DNA of 64,000 bases, from positions 1-64,000 of the forward strand of contig JAKLLE010000006.1 in NCBI GenBank assembly GCA_023150295.1. The letters are read 5' to 3'. The position numbers and the translations under genes were made by a program. Shown in pieces: positions 1 to 7,173 of this stretch (position 1 is the first letter of the stretch; every line of letters begins with the position of its first letter). Source of the DNA: Giesbergeria sp. Lineage in GTDB: Bacteria > Pseudomonadota > Gammaproteobacteria > Burkholderiales > Burkholderiaceae_C. The notes below the pieces were generated by a model. It saw nothing but the letters and a program-made list of their open reading frames with translations. It was not told the origin of the DNA and searched no databases.

Positions 1-80
1 CATTGCCATCGCGTACTTGCGCATGTCCAGGCTCAAGCATTTGCCGCTCAATCCGCTGCAACCAACATTGCCGCAGGCTG

Positions 81-286
81 ATGGATGGGTGCATCGGTGT
101 CTTTGAGGTTGTCAAGTTCCACACAAAACGGCATAGAGCCTCGCTACTACTAGCCTCTTGATGACAGGATGCGGCGGAAGTGACGAACCTGATTACAAAA
201 GTTGCACCACAATTGGGGGCAAAACAACCTGCTGCGAAACCACCTGCAACTATGATGGCACAAAGTGCAACACCACCTGCAAATAA
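81..286 (+). pseudogene. Frameshifted small Cys-rich lipoprotein
   Basis: The frame from ATG 81 gives a basic stretch (KFHTKRHR) and a hydrophobic run (ASLLLAS), then stops at 159-161. The next frame carries on as LLMTGC, a good lipobox with its Cys at 170-172, and a tail with six further cysteines ending at TAA 284-286. One extra T near 156-160 would join the halves into an ordinary lipoprotein precursor of about 68 residues. I infer a single-base deletion in the signal peptide, or a sequencing error. The start is uncertain, the family is not recognised, and the stretch is more AT-rich than its surroundings. Confidence 0.35.
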
Positions 287-300
287 ACAAGGGGTTCAAA

Positions 301-582
301 ATGAAAATTAAACATTTTTTGATATTTGCGTATGCATCTTTAATCGCCCAATCAGGCTGGGCGACTGGAGGCTGCAAGATAAGCAATGATGCAAGCGGGC
401 TACCTTATTTTACAAATGATGAGGGGTTTAATCACTGCACATCCAGCCAACAAATTGATAAAGCTGAAGAGCTAATGAAAGCCATTCAAGAAGAAATAAA
501 ATCCGGAAAAAAACCCTTAGACATTGGCGTCAAAGAAATTTACGATATATACATACTAAAGACCAAGATAAAAATCCATTGA
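301..582 (+). CDS. Small secreted protein of unknown function
   Basis: A 93-aa product starts at ATG 301, preceded by AAGGGG; an in-frame ATG at 265 would add an implausible N-terminal extension. The N-terminus MKIKHFLIFAYASLIAQSGWA is a Sec signal peptide with probable cleavage after GWA. The mature part has two cysteines and a Lys/Glu-rich helix. It lies 14 nt after the broken lipoprotein frame, and both are clearly more AT-rich than the housekeeping genes that follow, which suggests recent acquisition. The family is not recognised. Confidence 0.6.
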   Translation: MKIKHFLIFAYASLIAQSGWATGGCKISNDASGLPYFTNDEGFNHCTSSQQIDKAEELMKAIQEEIKSGKKPLDIGVKEIYDIYILKTKIKIH

Positions 583-709
583 ACCCCAAGGTGATTTTCA
601 AGGCAACGCGCCATTTTCCCGCCAGCCATGCTGCGGGAAAATTTGTTCGCAGTTGAACACACGGTGACGGCCCGCGTTGTAATTATCACCAACCGCTTGA
701 AAGCCCGAC

Positions 710-994
710 ATGCCCGACCCCCCCGCCACCCAGCTTTCCACCCTGCAGTCCGCCCTGGAATCCCACAGCCGGGGCGACCTGAGCGCCGCCGCGCTGGGCG
801 AAGAGGCACGCGCCCAGCAAGCCCTGCTGGCCGCCCTGCCACCCCGCTACGGCGAGGTGTTGCTGAACCTGATCGACCGGCTGGAAGCCAGCGCGCTGTT
901 CACCGAGGAGAGCTGCTCCTTCAGCCGCAAGGACCTGCTGGACCACCTGCAAACCTGGGTGGACAAGGCGCGCAGCGCGCTGCCCGGCGCTTGA
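710..994 (+). CDS. Conserved-looking hypothetical protein, 94 aa
   Basis: The ORF encodes an acidic, helical protein without signal peptide or membrane segment (RYGEVLLNLIDRLEAS, FSRKDLLDHLQTWVDKAR). Composition and codon use match the host, unlike the two small ORFs to its left. It runs toward holA on the opposite strand, and a dispersed repeat begins right at its stop codon. The opposite-strand frames here are poor in comparison. I do not recognise the family. Confidence 0.6.
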   Translation: MPDPPATQLSTLQSALESHSRGDLSAAALGEEARAQQALLAALPPRYGEVLLNLIDRLEASALFTEESCSFSRKDLLDHLQTWVDKARSALPGA

Positions 995-1061
995 TCGCTA
1001 TTGTTTTGATAGCTGCTAGCGCTTATTGCACGGGCGCCAGAGGCCAATTTGGCTTGAAATT
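991..1061. repeat. Dispersed short repeat, intergenic copy
   Basis: An AT-richer segment with GATCGCTATTGTTTTGATAG, CTAGCGCTTATTGCA and GGCCAATTTGGCTTGAAAT. The same building blocks (a GATAGC/GCTATC dyad, an AGCGCTT core, and a GCCTCCAG or GGCCAAATT block) recur inside leuS, cnoX, purK and the Sua5 gene. This copy follows the stop codon of the upstream ORF. Confidence 0.55.
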
Positions 1062-1069
1062 TCTCGCGC

Positions 1070-2125
1070 TCAGCGTGCCGCCATGCCCAGCCGCGAGAGC
1101 TGCAGCGCCAGCCGCTGTAGCGCCTGCCAGGGCTGGGCGGGCCAGTCGGGGAGTTTGAGGCCCTTGACGATGCCGTCCACCTGGTGCGCCGCCTGCAGCA
1201 GGCGCGCGAGCTGCGCATCGTTGGCACGCGGCAGGATGCGTTCGTACAGCCGCTCCTTCACGCCCCAGACGCGGTTTTCGCGCAGCGCCATGGGCAGGGG
1301 CTTGCCCGCGTTCATGGCGTCTTTCACGCGCTTCAAGGCGCGGATGTCCTCGGCCAGCGCCCAGTGCACCAGCACGGGCGCCTCGCCTTCGGCCTCCAGG
1401 CCGTCGAGCATGCGCTGCACGCGCAGTACCTGGCCGCCGAGCACCGCCTCGGAGAGCTTGAACACGTCGTAGCGCGCCACGTTGAGCACGGCGGCTTCGA
1501 CCTGCGCCCACGAGAGTTCCCCTGGCGGGTGCAACAGGCCGAGCTTCTGGATCTCCTGGTGCGCCGCCAGCAGGTTGCCTTCCACCCGGTCGGCAAAGAA
1601 CTGCAGCGTGCGCTGCCCTTCCTCGCCCGCCGCCACGCGCTGGCCCTGCGCGCCCAGGCGCTGGGCGATCCACTGCGGGAGCTGGGCGCGCTCGATGGGG
1701 TCGATCTGCACGGCCACGCCCGCGCCGTCGAGCGCGGTGAACCAGCCGCCGGTCTTGGTGGCCTTGTCCAGGCGCGGCAGTTGCACCAGCGTGAGCGTGC
1801 TGTCGTTGCCGCGCGCGCTTTCCGCCACCTGCTGCAGCGCCACGCTGCCGTCCTTGCCGGGCTTGCCCGAGGGTATGCGGATCTCGATGATCTGCCGGTC
1901 GGCAAACAGGCTCAGACTGCCGCCCGCCGCCAGTACCGCGCTCCAGTCGAAATGCGCGCCCGCCACGGTGAAGCTGCTGCGCTCGGTGTAGCCCTGGGCG
2001 CGCGCCGCGGCGCGGATGGCGTCGGCCGCCTCCTGCTGCAGCAGGGGTTCGTCGCCGTGCAGCACATACAGCGGCGCGAGGCCGCGCTGCAGTTGCGAAG
2101 AGAGTTGGGCCAGGGCGACTTGCAT
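1070..2125 (-). CDS. holA: DNA polymerase III subunit delta
   Basis: The 351-aa product is the delta subunit of the clamp loader, which opens the beta sliding clamp at primer-template junctions. ATG 2125 gives the usual N-terminus (MQVALAQLSSQLQRGLAPLY followed by VLHGDEPLL); the ORF continues upstream for 50 residues that do not look like HolA. The sequence then follows the family: DRQIIEIRIPSGKPGK, DRVEGNLLAAHQEIQKL and a helical collar domain at the C-terminus. In many betaproteobacteria holA directly follows leuS and lptE. Here 4.5 kb of plus-strand genes separates it from lptE. Confidence 0.95.
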   Translation of the reverse strand: MQVALAQLSSQLQRGLAPLYVLHGDEPLLQQEAADAIRAAARAQGYTERSSFTVAGAHFDWSAVLAAGGSLSLFADRQIIEIRIPSGKPGKDGSVALQQVAESARGNDSTLTLVQLPRLDKATKTGGWFTALDGAGVAVQIDPIERAQLPQWIAQRLGAQGQRVAAGEEGQRTLQFFADRVEGNLLAAHQEIQKLGLLHPPGELSWAQVEAAVLNVARYDVFKLSEAVLGGQVLRVQRMLDGLEAEGEAPVLVHWALAEDIRALKRVKDAMNAGKPLPMALRENRVWGVKERLYERILPRANDAQLARLLQAAHQVDGIVKGLKLPDWPAQPWQALQRLALQLSRLGMAAR

Positions 2126-2292
2126 GCCCGGCAGTGTATCGCCGCGCCTGCTTTCGGCTTTGAATTGCACATATCGCCATTTTTGATTGGCGATTTGCTC
2201 TGCAAGCTGCATTAACTGCGCAGGTTTCTCACTTTTCTTTGGCCGTGCCCCTGCGGAGAATGCTTCCCAGAACACAAGTCAAGGAGATGGTC

Positions 2293-3372
2293 ATGGTGAA
2301 TTACCTCGGCGTGAACAGCGTGCGCGAACTGGTGCGGCAGGTGGGGCTGGCGCGCTTCCTGCAGCAACTGGTGGACGCCATGGACAGCGACTACCGCCGC
2401 TGGGAGCAGTTCGACAAGTCGGCGCGGCACGCCATCCATTCGCCCGTGGGTGTGATCGAACTCATGCCCACCAGCGACGGGCGGTTGTACTGCTTCAAGT
2501 ACGTCAACGGCCACCCCAAGAACACGGCCGAGGGGCTGCTCACGGTCACCGCCTTCGGCGTGCTGGCCGATGTGGACACGGGCTACCCGCTGCTGGTGTC
2601 CGAGCTGACGCTCACCACCGCGCTGCGCACGGCCGCCATGTCGGTGCTGGCCGCGCGGCACCTGGCCCGGCAGGAGAGCCGCCGCATGGCGCTGATCGGC
2701 AACGGCGCGCAGAGCGAGTTCCAGGCGCTGGCCTTCTACCACCTGCTGGGCATCCGCGAACTGCGCCTGTTCGACACCGACCCCGGCGCCAGCCTCAAGC
2801 TGGAACGCAACCTGGCGCGCCTGGCGTTGCCGGACCTGCACATCGAGCGCTGCGCGAGCGCGCAAGAGGCCGTGCGCGGCTGCGACATCGTGACCACGGC
2901 CACGGCCGACAAGCGCAACGCCACCATCCTGCTGCCGGAGATGATCGAGCCGGGCATGCACCTCAACGCCGTGGGCGGCGACTGCCCGGGCAAGACCGAA
3001 CTGCACGCCGACATCCTGCACCGCCCCGACGCGCGCGTGGTGGTGGAGTTCGAGCCGCAGTCGCGCGTCGAGGGCGAGATCCAGCAGATGCCAGCCGACT
3101 TCGCCGTGACCGAGTTCCACCGCATCCTCACCGGCCAGGCGCCGGGCCGCCGCACGGCGCAGGAGGTGACGGTGTTCGACTCCGTGGGCTTCGCGCTGGA
3201 GGACTTCTCCGCCCTGCGCACGCTGCACGCGCTGCTGCAACAATACCCGCACCTGGGCACCCCCATCGACCTGGTGCCGCAGATGGACAACCCCAAGGAC
3301 CTGTTCGGCCTGCTGCACGCCCCCGCGCCCCAGGCCCGCACCGCCCTGCAACCGGAGCCGCAAGCCGCATGA
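2293..3372 (+). CDS. ocd: Ornithine cyclodeaminase family protein
   Basis: A 359-aa member of the ornithine cyclodeaminase/mu-crystallin family, expected to convert L-ornithine to L-proline and ammonia with bound NAD. The Rossmann motif LIGNGAQSEFQALAF and the downstream GGDCPGKTEL segment fit the family. ATG 2293 is chosen because AAGGAG (2281-2286) lies 6 nt upstream; an in-frame ATG at 2287 touches that site. The stop overlaps the arginase start (ATGA), so the two are translationally coupled. Together they form a short arginine to ornithine to proline route. Divergent from holA. Confidence 0.92.
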   Translation: MVNYLGVNSVRELVRQVGLARFLQQLVDAMDSDYRRWEQFDKSARHAIHSPVGVIELMPTSDGRLYCFKYVNGHPKNTAEGLLTVTAFGVLADVDTGYPLLVSELTLTTALRTAAMSVLAARHLARQESRRMALIGNGAQSEFQALAFYHLLGIRELRLFDTDPGASLKLERNLARLALPDLHIERCASAQEAVRGCDIVTTATADKRNATILLPEMIEPGMHLNAVGGDCPGKTELHADILHRPDARVVVEFEPQSRVEGEIQQMPADFAVTEFHRILTGQAPGRRTAQEVTVFDSVGFALEDFSALRTLHALLQQYPHLGTPIDLVPQMDNPKDLFGLLHAPAPQARTALQPEPQAA

Positions 3373-4310
3373 CCACCACCAGCCGCCCCGCCCTCGCCGT
3401 CAGCCTGATCGGCGCCCCCACCGACATCGGCGCGGGCGCGCGCGGCGCCTCCATGGGCCCCGAGACCCTGCGCGTGGCCGGGCTGCAGGCGGCGCTCGAA
3501 GGCCGTGGCCTGCAGGTGGCGGACAGGGGCAACTTGGCCGGCCCGGCCAACCCCTGGCTGCCGCCCGTGGACGGCTACCGCCACCTGCCCCAGGTGGTGG
3601 AATGGAACCGCGCCGTGTTCGACGCAGTGCGGGACGAACTGCGCCAGGGCCGCCTGCCCGTGCTGCTGGGCGGCGACCACAGCCTGGGCCTAGGCAGCAT
3701 CAGCGCCGTGGCGCGCCATTGCGCGGAAGCGGGCAAGCAACTGCGCGTGCTGTGGCTGGACGCGCACGCCGACTTCAACACCAGCGCGCTCACGCCCAGC
3801 GGCAACGTGCACGGCATGCCCGTGGCCTGCCTGTGCGGCTTCGGGCCCGAGGCGCTCACGCACCTGGCAGGCATGCCCGGCGGCGCGCCCGCGCTGCGGC
3901 CGCAGCAGATCCGCCAGATCGGCATCCGCAGCGTGGACGCGGGCGAAAAACGCTTCGTGCACGAGCAGGGGCTGGAGGTGTTCGACATGCGCTTCATCGA
4001 CGAGGTGGGCATGCGCCAGACCATGCTGCAGGCACTCAGCGGCCTGGACGACAACACCCATCTGCACGTGAGCTTCGACGTGGACTTTCTGGACCCCGAC
4101 ATCGCCCCCGGCGTGGGCACCACCGTGCCCGGCGGCCCGACCTACCGCGAGGCGCAGCTGTGCATGGAGATGATTGCCGACAGCGGCTGCCTGGCGTCGC
4201 TGGACATCGTCGAACTGAACCCCGCCCTGGACGTGCGCAACAAGACGGCCCTGCTGGCCGTGGATTTGGTGGAGTCGCTCTTTGGCAAGAGCACGCTGAT
4301 GCGGCAATAG
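3369..4310 (+). CDS. rocF: Arginase
   Basis: A 313-aa ureohydrolase that hydrolyses L-arginine to ornithine and urea. The manganese ligands are in place: GGDHS, DAHADFN with NVHGMP, and SFDVDFLDP, with a C-terminal SLDIVELNP segment. Length and motif order fit true arginases rather than agmatinases, but substrate choice cannot be proved from motifs. ATG 3369 overlaps the ocd stop codon, which makes an operon feeding ornithine straight to the cyclodeaminase. Confidence 0.93.
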   Translation: MTTTSRPALAVSLIGAPTDIGAGARGASMGPETLRVAGLQAALEGRGLQVADRGNLAGPANPWLPPVDGYRHLPQVVEWNRAVFDAVRDELRQGRLPVLLGGDHSLGLGSISAVARHCAEAGKQLRVLWLDAHADFNTSALTPSGNVHGMPVACLCGFGPEALTHLAGMPGGAPALRPQQIRQIGIRSVDAGEKRFVHEQGLEVFDMRFIDEVGMRQTMLQALSGLDDNTHLHVSFDVDFLDPDIAPGVGTTVPGGPTYREAQLCMEMIADSGCLASLDIVELNPALDVRNKTALLAVDLVESLFGKSTLMRQ

Positions 4311-4420
4311 CACCCAGGCGCCCGGTGCGCCAGGTCAGCCTGGCGTCACCCCCCGCTTCTATACTGGTGGCCTCTCCCCGCACAGGAACCCAGGTCTTGC
4401 CGGAACCACGCGCCATCACC

Positions 4421-5536
4421 ATGGCGGCCTTCATGGCCTCGCTGACGCTGGCCGCATTGGCGGGCTGGCTGGCACCACGCTCGCGCTATGCCCTTGCACT
4501 GCGCTGGTGGGCCGCAGGGTCGGTCTGCGCATCGGGCGCAGCGCTGCTCAACGTGTCGCAAGGCCTGGTGGCACCGCAGTGGGCGCTGGTGGTGGGCAAC
4601 CCGCTGATGGCGGTCGGTGTGGGCCTGCTGATCGATGGCACACACCGCCTGACTGGCCATCCCCCGCGCCGTTGGTGGTGGACCCTGCCGGCCCTGTGCC
4701 TGGTGGGCACCTCGCTGTGGTGGGGCGTGTGGTACCCCGATCTTGCTTCCCGGGTGGTGGTGTTCACCGTGGTGGTGGTGTGGCTCATGGCAGGCCTGGG
4801 GCTGGCCTTGCAGCCGCTGCGCCAGCGTGGTGTCGGTGTCGGGCTGGCCTTCGTGGCCATTGCGGCGCTGCTGCTGTCGGTGATGATGGTGGTGCGGGCC
4901 GTGTGGGCCTGGCAAGGCCTGATCCAGCCGGTGTATGCACTGGGCACGCCTTTCAACATGGTGCTGTACCTGGTGGGCTCCATGGCTTTTGTGGCCATCC
5001 AGACCGGGCTGCTGCTGGTGCACCAGTTGCTGGTGATTGAGGATCTGCGCCTGGAGGCCGAACGCGACCCGCTGACCGGCGTGCTCAACCGCCACGCGCT
5101 GGCCTCGCGCCTTCCGCTGTCGCTGGCAGGCTGGGCCTTGGTGGCGGTGGACGTGGACCATTTCAAGCAGGTCAACGACCAGCATGGCCATGCCGCCGGG
5201 GACCGGGTGCTGGCCTTTGTGGGCGAGGTGCTGCGCCGCCACCTGCGCGAGGGCGACCTGGCCGTGCGCATGGGCGGCGAGGAATTTGCCGTGCTGCTGC
5301 AAGGCATGCACACCAGCGCAGCGCAGGCCGTGGCCGAGCGCCTGCGCAACGACCTGGAACGCCTGGCAGCACAGCGCACAGGCCTGCCCATCACCGCCAG
5401 CCTGGGGGTGGCCCTGGCCACGCCGGGCACTGACTTTGCGGCGCTGTGGCGCCAGGCCGATGGCGCGCTCTACCGCGCCAAGACCCAGGGCCGCAACCGG
5501 GTGGAATGCGCCAGCGCACCGGAGGGCACACCATGA
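4421..5536 (+). CDS. Membrane-bound diguanylate cyclase (GGDEF)
   Basis: The 371-aa protein has about six hydrophobic segments in residues 1-210, then a C-terminal GGDEF domain with DPLTGVLNR, DVDHFKQVNDQHGHAAGD and the catalytic loop GGEEF. It should make cyclic di-GMP from two GTP at the inner membrane. The N-terminal region resembles no sensor I can name. ATG 4421 is used; a TTG at 4397 with AGGAA 8 nt upstream is an alternative. The stop overlaps the next diguanylate cyclase start, so the pair is coupled. Confidence 0.9.
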   Translation: MAAFMASLTLAALAGWLAPRSRYALALRWWAAGSVCASGAALLNVSQGLVAPQWALVVGNPLMAVGVGLLIDGTHRLTGHPPRRWWWTLPALCLVGTSLWWGVWYPDLASRVVVFTVVVVWLMAGLGLALQPLRQRGVGVGLAFVAIAALLLSVMMVVRAVWAWQGLIQPVYALGTPFNMVLYLVGSMAFVAIQTGLLLVHQLLVIEDLRLEAERDPLTGVLNRHALASRLPLSLAGWALVAVDVDHFKQVNDQHGHAAGDRVLAFVGEVLRRHLREGDLAVRMGGEEFAVLLQGMHTSAAQAVAERLRNDLERLAAQRTGLPITASLGVALATPGTDFAALWRQADGALYRAKTQGRNRVECASAPEGTP

Positions 5537-6684
5537 TGCCCACCGCCTGGGCTTTTTTCGACCCCCGGGGCATGGGGATCACGCTGTCGCTGTCGGCGGC
5601 ATTGCTGGCGCTGACACTGGTGATATCGCACCGCGCCCTGGGGCGCCGGTTGCCCGGTATGCAGCCCGCTGCCTGGGGCGTGCTGCTGGCCTCGGTGGGT
5701 TTTGCACTGAACATGCTGCAGGGCTGGCTGTTGCCAATGGTGGGGCTGGTGCTGGCAGTGGTGTGCATGGTCAGCGGCGTAGCGCTGGTGCTGGGCGGCG
5801 TGCGGCGCTTGCGTGGATTGCCCGTGGGCGCTGGGATGCTGGTTGCCGTCTGTCTGGCCAGCCTGGCCACGGCACTGTACTTTGGCGTATGGGCGCCCGA
5901 CGCACGCTGGCGCATCGGTCTGCTGTCGCTGCTGCTGGCGGCCCTGGCGGTGCGCCTGACCTTCACCGCCTGGGGCGAGGCGCGTGCCCCGTTCCATGCA
6001 GGCATGCGCCTGCTGGCCTTGTTGGGCGTGGTGTTTGCGGCGCTCATGGGGCTGCGCGCCGTGGCCGCCGCGCTGGGCCAGATCGAAACCACTGTGATCC
6101 CCACGCCCTTGAATGCCGCCTCGGTGCTGGCGGCGGGCATGTCGCTCATTGGTGGCGTGGTCGGCCTGGTGCTGTTGATTTCCGGCGATTTGCTGGCCCA
6201 GGTGGAGCAACAGCGCACGCACGATCCGCTGACCGGCCTGCTCAACCGCCAGGGGCTGCGCCAGTGGGTGGGAGCGCAGGCAGCCCAGGCCCCTGTGGCC
6301 CTGGGCATGGTCGATCTGGACCACTTCAAACAGATCAACGACCTGCATGGCCATGGCATGGGCGACCAGGTCATCCGCCACCTGGCAGCGCTGCTGCAGG
6401 CCTGCGAAACCGACGGTTGCCGCGCCGCGCGCCTGGGGGGTGAGGAGTTTGTGGTGGTGGCGCTGGGGGCAGGCCATGGCACCGCGTTGCTGCAAATGCT
6501 GGAGCAGCTGCGCCAGCAGTTTGCCGAGGGCGCTCCCCACGCTGGGGCCACGCTCAGCGCCGGGTGGGCTCAGGGCACGGTGGCCGGATTTGAGGCCACG
6601 CTGCGCGAGGCCGATGCCGCCCTCTACCGCGCCAAGGAGGCCGGGCGCAACCGGGTGGAAACAGCTTTCAGCGCGGCAGCCTGA
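5533..6684 (+). CDS. Second membrane-bound diguanylate cyclase (GGDEF)
   Basis: A 383-aa protein of the same layout as its neighbour: several membrane segments up to about residue 225, then GGDEF with DPLTGLLNRQGL, DLDHFKQINDLHGHGMGD and GGEEF. GGAGGG at 5520-5526 and the ATGA overlap with the upstream stop fix ATG 5533. The two are diverged tandem paralogues, and no EAL domain or partner regulator is nearby. Its last 17 nt overlap the 3' end of lptE on the other strand. Confidence 0.9.
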   Translation: MMPTAWAFFDPRGMGITLSLSAALLALTLVISHRALGRRLPGMQPAAWGVLLASVGFALNMLQGWLLPMVGLVLAVVCMVSGVALVLGGVRRLRGLPVGAGMLVAVCLASLATALYFGVWAPDARWRIGLLSLLLAALAVRLTFTAWGEARAPFHAGMRLLALLGVVFAALMGLRAVAAALGQIETTVIPTPLNAASVLAAGMSLIGGVVGLVLLISGDLLAQVEQQRTHDPLTGLLNRQGLRQWVGAQAAQAPVALGMVDLDHFKQINDLHGHGMGDQVIRHLAALLQACETDGCRAARLGGEEFVVVALGAGHGTALLQMLEQLRQQFAEGAPHAGATLSAGWAQGTVAGFEATLREADAALYRAKEAGRNRVETAFSAAA

Positions 6685-7171
6685 CGGCCGCCAGGCGGCG
6701 CACGATCTGCTGCACGATGTCGGTCTGCATGTTGCGGTAGAGCAGCGCCTCTTCCGCCTCCTTGGCCAGCGCAATCGTCTCGCTGTAGCTGATGTCGCGG
6801 GTCTGCAGCAGTTCGGTGTCAGGAATCCACTCGCTGCCATCGGCGCCGCGCAGGCGGATGCGCACGCGCAGGCGCAACTGCAGCTCGCGCACCTGGCCCG
6901 AGGCGGTGAGGCCCACCACGGAACGCTCCTGCTGTTCGGCCAGCAGGTCGAACACGGCCTGCGCGCTGGGCAGGGTGGCGGGCTCGCGCAGCGCCTTCAG
7001 ACGCCCGCCCGAGGCTTCGAGCGTGCGCTGCAGCTCACGCGCCAAGGACGAAGCCGCAGGTGCGTTGAGGAACAGCGACCCGAACGCGAATTCCGGCGCG
7101 CCGCGCAGGCGAAAGCCGCAGGCGCTCAGCAGTGCCACAGGGGCCAGGGCCAGGAAGGTGCGCCGCGCCAT
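6668..7171 (-). CDS. lptE: LPS-assembly lipoprotein LptE
   Basis: A 167-aa lipoprotein that plugs LptD in the outer membrane and helps place lipopolysaccharide on the cell surface. The signal MARRTFLALAPVALLSAC ends in a lipobox and is followed by the diagnostic CGFRLRG. It starts 2 nt after the leuS stop, the usual operon arrangement. The expected next gene, holA, is displaced to 2125. The ORF extends upstream antisense-like into leuS, but only ATG 7171 gives a lipoprotein. Confidence 0.93.
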   Translation of the reverse strand: MARRTFLALAPVALLSACGFRLRGAPEFAFGSLFLNAPAASSLARELQRTLEASGGRLKALREPATLPSAQAVFDLLAEQQERSVVGLTASGQVRELQLRLRVRIRLRGADGSEWIPDTELLQTRDISYSETIALAKEAEEALLYRNMQTDIVQQIVRRLAAVRLPR

Positions 7172-7173
7172 GC

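Noticed and set aside
2..106. Possible C-terminal end of a gene entering from the left (stops at 104-106)
   Set aside because: Only about 34 codons, no recognised motif, and other frames are equally open; cannot be supported.
3602..4396. N-terminal extension of the first diguanylate cyclase back into the arginase gene
   Set aside because: Arg/Pro/Ala-rich out-of-frame translation of arginase; the membrane protein begins at 4397 or 4421.
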